Assembly: GCF_010550695.1 (NCBI RefSeq)
Contig: NZ_JAAGOB010000009.1
Location: forward strand, 1-64,000
Reading direction: 5' to 3'
Length of the DNA: 64,000 nucleotides
DNA from: Phytoactinopolyspora alkaliphila
Lineage (GTDB): Bacteria > Actinomycetota > Actinomycetes > Jiangellales > Jiangellaceae
The notes beneath the pieces are model-generated. The model saw only the letters and a list, made by a program, of their open reading frames with translations, made no database searches and was not told the origin of the DNA. The position numbers were made by a program, and so were the translations under genes. Numbering within the stretch: the first letter of the stretch is position 1; every line of letters starts with the position of its first letter. Shown here in pieces: positions 61,790-64,000 of this stretch.

Positions 61790-61875
61790 AATGATCATGT
61801 AAACCATGTTTTCTCGTGCTTCACCAGGGCTGCAGCCGTGGTGAAGCACGAGAAAACATGGTTTACATGATCATT
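61790..61875. terminator. Near-perfect 86-bp palindrome between convergent lacI and smc
   Basis: Two identical 37-bp arms (61790-61826 and 61839-61875) are fully complementary, and the 12-nt centre (GGGCTGCAGCCG) itself contains GGCTGCAGCC. The position suits a bidirectional terminator. One arm also occurs alone at 123-159, so this is a repeated element. Confidence 0.75.
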
Positions 61876-61899
61876 CGGGGTTCGGGCGGGGTGGTGCGG

Positions 61900-64000
61900 T
61901 CAGGCGGGTTCCGACTCGCGGATGCGCTGACTGATGACCGCGGTGACGCCGTCGCCGCGCATCGACACCCCGTACAACGCGTCGGCGATCTCCATGGTCC
62001 GCTTCTGATGGGTGATGACGATCAGCTGGCTGCGTTCCCGCAGCTCCTCGTAGATCGCCAGCAACCGGCCCAGATTGGTGTCGTCGAGCGCGGCCTCGAC
62101 CTCGTCGAGGATGTAGAACGGGCTGGGGCGGGCCTTGAACAGTGCCACCAGGAACGCCACCGCCACCAGGGAGCGCTCGCCCCCGGAGAGCAGTGACAGC
62201 CGCTTCACCTTCTTTCCCGGTGGCCGTGCTTCGACCTCGATCCCCGTGGTAAGCATGTCGTCCGGCTCGGTCAGGACCAGCCTCCCCTCGCCGCCTGGGA
62301 ACAGGCGCGAGAACACCTGGGCGAACTCCCGGGCGGTGTCCTCGAATGCGCTGGTGAAGACTTCCTGGACACGATCGTCGACCTCCTTGACGATGTCCAG
62401 GAGGTCCTTGCGGGTGCGCTTGAGGTCTTCGAGCTGCTCGGCCAGGAACGCGTGCCGCTCTTCCAGCGCCGAGTACTCCTCCAGCGCCAGCGGGTTGACC
62501 TTGCCGAGCCTGGCGAGGTCACGCTCGGCCTTACGCAGCCTCTTCTCCTGCTCCTCCCGGACGTAGGGAACACGCCTCTGAGTGGCGGGCTCGTCCTCGG
62601 CCGGCGACGACGACTCTTGTGGTTCCGGCGGATCCAGTACCGGCACCTCCAGGTGCGGCCCGTACTCGTCCACCAGCGTGTCCGGCTCGACGCCGAGCTC
62701 TTCCAGCGCCTTCGTCTCCAGCGCCTCCACCCGCATCCGGTGCTCGGCCCGGGCCAGCTCGTCGCGGTGGACCGAGGACGTCACCTCTTCCAGTTCCGAA
62801 GCGACGGTGCGGCTGCGTTCCCGCTCCGCGGCCAAAGCCGTGTCACGTTCGGCGCGCGCCTGCTCGGCGGAGGCCCTCTCGGCGTCCGCGATCTCCAGCG
62901 ATACTTCGAGCCGTTCCAGCAGGGTTTCAGCTCCGTGGGCTACCGCCCGAGCGATCTCTGCGCCGCGGGCGCGCCGCATCGCCAGCGCCTGTGCCCGGGC
63001 CCTGTTCTGCCGCTCCTCCCGCGCCGAGCGCTCCAGGCTTTCCGCACGCCCAGCCAGAGCCCGTACCCGCTCCTCCCCCGTGCGCAGCGACAGCCTCGCC
63101 TCGGTCTCACGCTGCCGCGCGAGACGGACCAGCTCTGTGAGCCGGTCCCGTTCCGCGGTGGACGGCTCGGGGTCGTCGTCGCCGGCATCCTCCGCCGCGG
63201 CGAGCCGTTCCTCCAGCGCTTCCAGCCCGGTCAGGTCGCGTTCCCGCGCCTCCTCGGCCTCGCTGACCGCCGCGGCCATCCGCTCGGCTTCCTCGTGCGC
63301 GGTCCGGGCGGCGTGGCCCAGCCGGGCGAGTTGTTCCGCGACGGCGGACAGCTCGGCGTCGGACTCGTGCAGCTTGCTCAACGCCGCCGCCTCCGTCGCC
63401 GCGGCCTCGTCCCGCCGGCGCACAGCGACCGCCATCTCGCGACGCAACCGCTCGGCCCGGCCGGTGGCCTCGGCCAGCTGGTCAGCCGCTTCATCGACGG
63501 CCGCCTGAACCTCGAGCAAGCTCGGTGCGCTCGACGAGCCCCCGTATGCCCGGCCGCGGCCGAGCAGATCTCCGTCACGGGTCACCGCGCACAGCTCGGG
63601 GTACTCGGCCACCAACGCCCGCGCGGCGGCAAGGTCCTCGACCGCCACCATGCCTCGCAGAAGGCTGCTCAGCGCCGGACGCAGCTCGGCAGGAGCGTTC
63701 ACCACGTCCACGACGTACCGCATGCCCGACGGCAGAGAGGTCCAACCGCCGGGGTCGTCATAGGGCGCTCCACCCACCAGCATGCCTGCCCGGCCGAGGT
63801 CTTCCTCGCGCAGGAGCCGCAAGGCGCTCACCGCGCCGTCGACGGACTCCACCGCCACCGAGTCCGCGGCCGAACCCAGTGCGGTAGCGACGGTGGCCTC
63901 CCAGCCAGGCTCCACCGTGAGCAGCGCCGCAACCGATCCGAGGACGCCCGAGACCCGGTCCGATGCCGCCAGCAGCGCGGCCGCGCCGTCCTTGCGGGAC
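61900..64000 (-). CDS. smc: Chromosome partition protein SMC, C-terminal part (5' end outside window)
   Basis: About 699 residues of the SMC ATPase, open to the right edge. The hinge is near the N-terminal side of this fragment (VESVDGAVSALRLL to RALVAEYPELCAVTRDGD). A long coiled coil follows, rich in Glu, Arg and Ala. The C-terminal head has the signature LSGGERSLVAVAFL and Walker B FYILDEVEAALDD. SMC with ScpAB compacts and separates chromosomes. It is convergent with lacI. Confidence 0.94.
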   Translation of the reverse strand, partial: SRKDGAAALLAASDRVSGVLGSVAALLTVEPGWEATVATALGSAADSVAVESVDGAVSALRLLREEDLGRAGMLVGGAPYDDPGGWTSLPSGMRYVVDVVNAPAELRPALSSLLRGMVAVEDLAAARALVAEYPELCAVTRDGDLLGRGRAYGGSSSAPSLLEVQAAVDEAADQLAEATGRAERLRREMAVAVRRRDEAAATEAAALSKLHESDAELSAVAEQLARLGHAARTAHEEAERMAAAVSEAEEARERDLTGLEALEERLAAAEDAGDDDPEPSTAERDRLTELVRLARQRETEARLSLRTGEERVRALAGRAESLERSAREERQNRARAQALAMRRARGAEIARAVAHGAETLLERLEVSLEIADAERASAEQARAERDTALAAERERSRTVASELEEVTSSVHRDELARAEHRMRVEALETKALEELGVEPDTLVDEYGPHLEVPVLDPPEPQESSSPAEDEPATQRRVPYVREEQEKRLRKAERDLARLGKVNPLALEEYSALEERHAFLAEQLEDLKRTRKDLLDIVKEVDDRVQEVFTSAFEDTAREFAQVFSRLFPGGEGRLVLTEPDDMLTTGIEVEARPPGKKVKRLSLLSGGERSLVAVAFLVALFKARPSPFYILDEVEAALDDTNLGRLLAIYEELRERSQLIVITHQKRTMEIADALYGVSMRGDGVTAVISQRIRESEPA

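Overview
High-GC DNA with the gene order smc, ftsY, ffh, rpsP, KH, rimM, trmD, rplS, lepB, rnhB, DUF2469, yraN, yifB, dprA, xerC, M23 peptidase, rpsB, tsf, pyrH, frr, cdsA, rlmN. From general knowledge this order is typical of Actinomycetota chromosomes, including Mycobacterium. Frequent GTG/TTG starts, 4-nt stop/start overlaps and probable leaderless genes fit that group. A soil or plant-associated actinomycete (for example of the Jiangellales type) is plausible, but I cannot place it more finely from sequence alone. No rRNA, tRNA or CRISPR array was found.

Layout. 1-220: right end of an IS30-type element beside half of a long palindrome. 219-7719: RND/MMPL exporter with TetR; metallo-beta-lactamase-fold hydrolase divergent from an alpha/beta hydrolase and ornithine-cyclodeaminase-like pair; SppA. 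7949-13429: an operon-like run of four peptidases (M55, M20, S9, S66). 13547-20687: a DivIVA/VOC fusion, then rlmN, cdsA, frr, pyrH, tsf and rpsB, with hairpins at several junctions. 20936-26656: five-gene peptide ABC transporter. 26946-30501: tandem-domain M23 protein, SDR, cupin, LysR. 30562-39628: core operon from rpsP to xerC. 39854-43485: ArsR/MFS module and an amidohydrolase. 43670-47881: ffh, HhH-GPD protein, CsbD, ftsY, small membrane protein. 48128-53352: DrrAB-type exporter convergent with a large SARP regulator. 53504-61779: secreted multi-module glycoside hydrolase with a sugar ABC transporter and divergent LacI repressor. 61900-64000: C-terminal part of smc.

How the genes work together. 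The core block supplies translation (S2, EF-Ts, RRF, S16, L19, RimM, TrmD, RlmN), protein targeting and secretion (Ffh, FtsY, LepB), chromosome biology (SMC, XerC, DprA, RNase HII) and phospholipid synthesis (CdsA). Accessory modules sit between core genes. The peptidase operon and the peptide transporter together look like a peptide or muropeptide scavenging system. The GH/ABC/LacI locus looks like a complete glycan-use locus with visible promoter and operators.

Most notable non-coding observations: (1) a degenerate 73-bp tandem repeat family with alternating 11-bp motifs immediately 3' of cdsA and ffh; (2) a short segment between dppB and dppC that duplicates the stop/start junction and encodes a 31-residue ORF coupled by GTGA overlaps at both ends; (3) three direct repeats at exact 22-bp spacing in front of drrA, a likely SARP site; (4) a near-perfect 86-bp palindrome between lacI and smc, half of which abuts the IS30-type end at the left edge.
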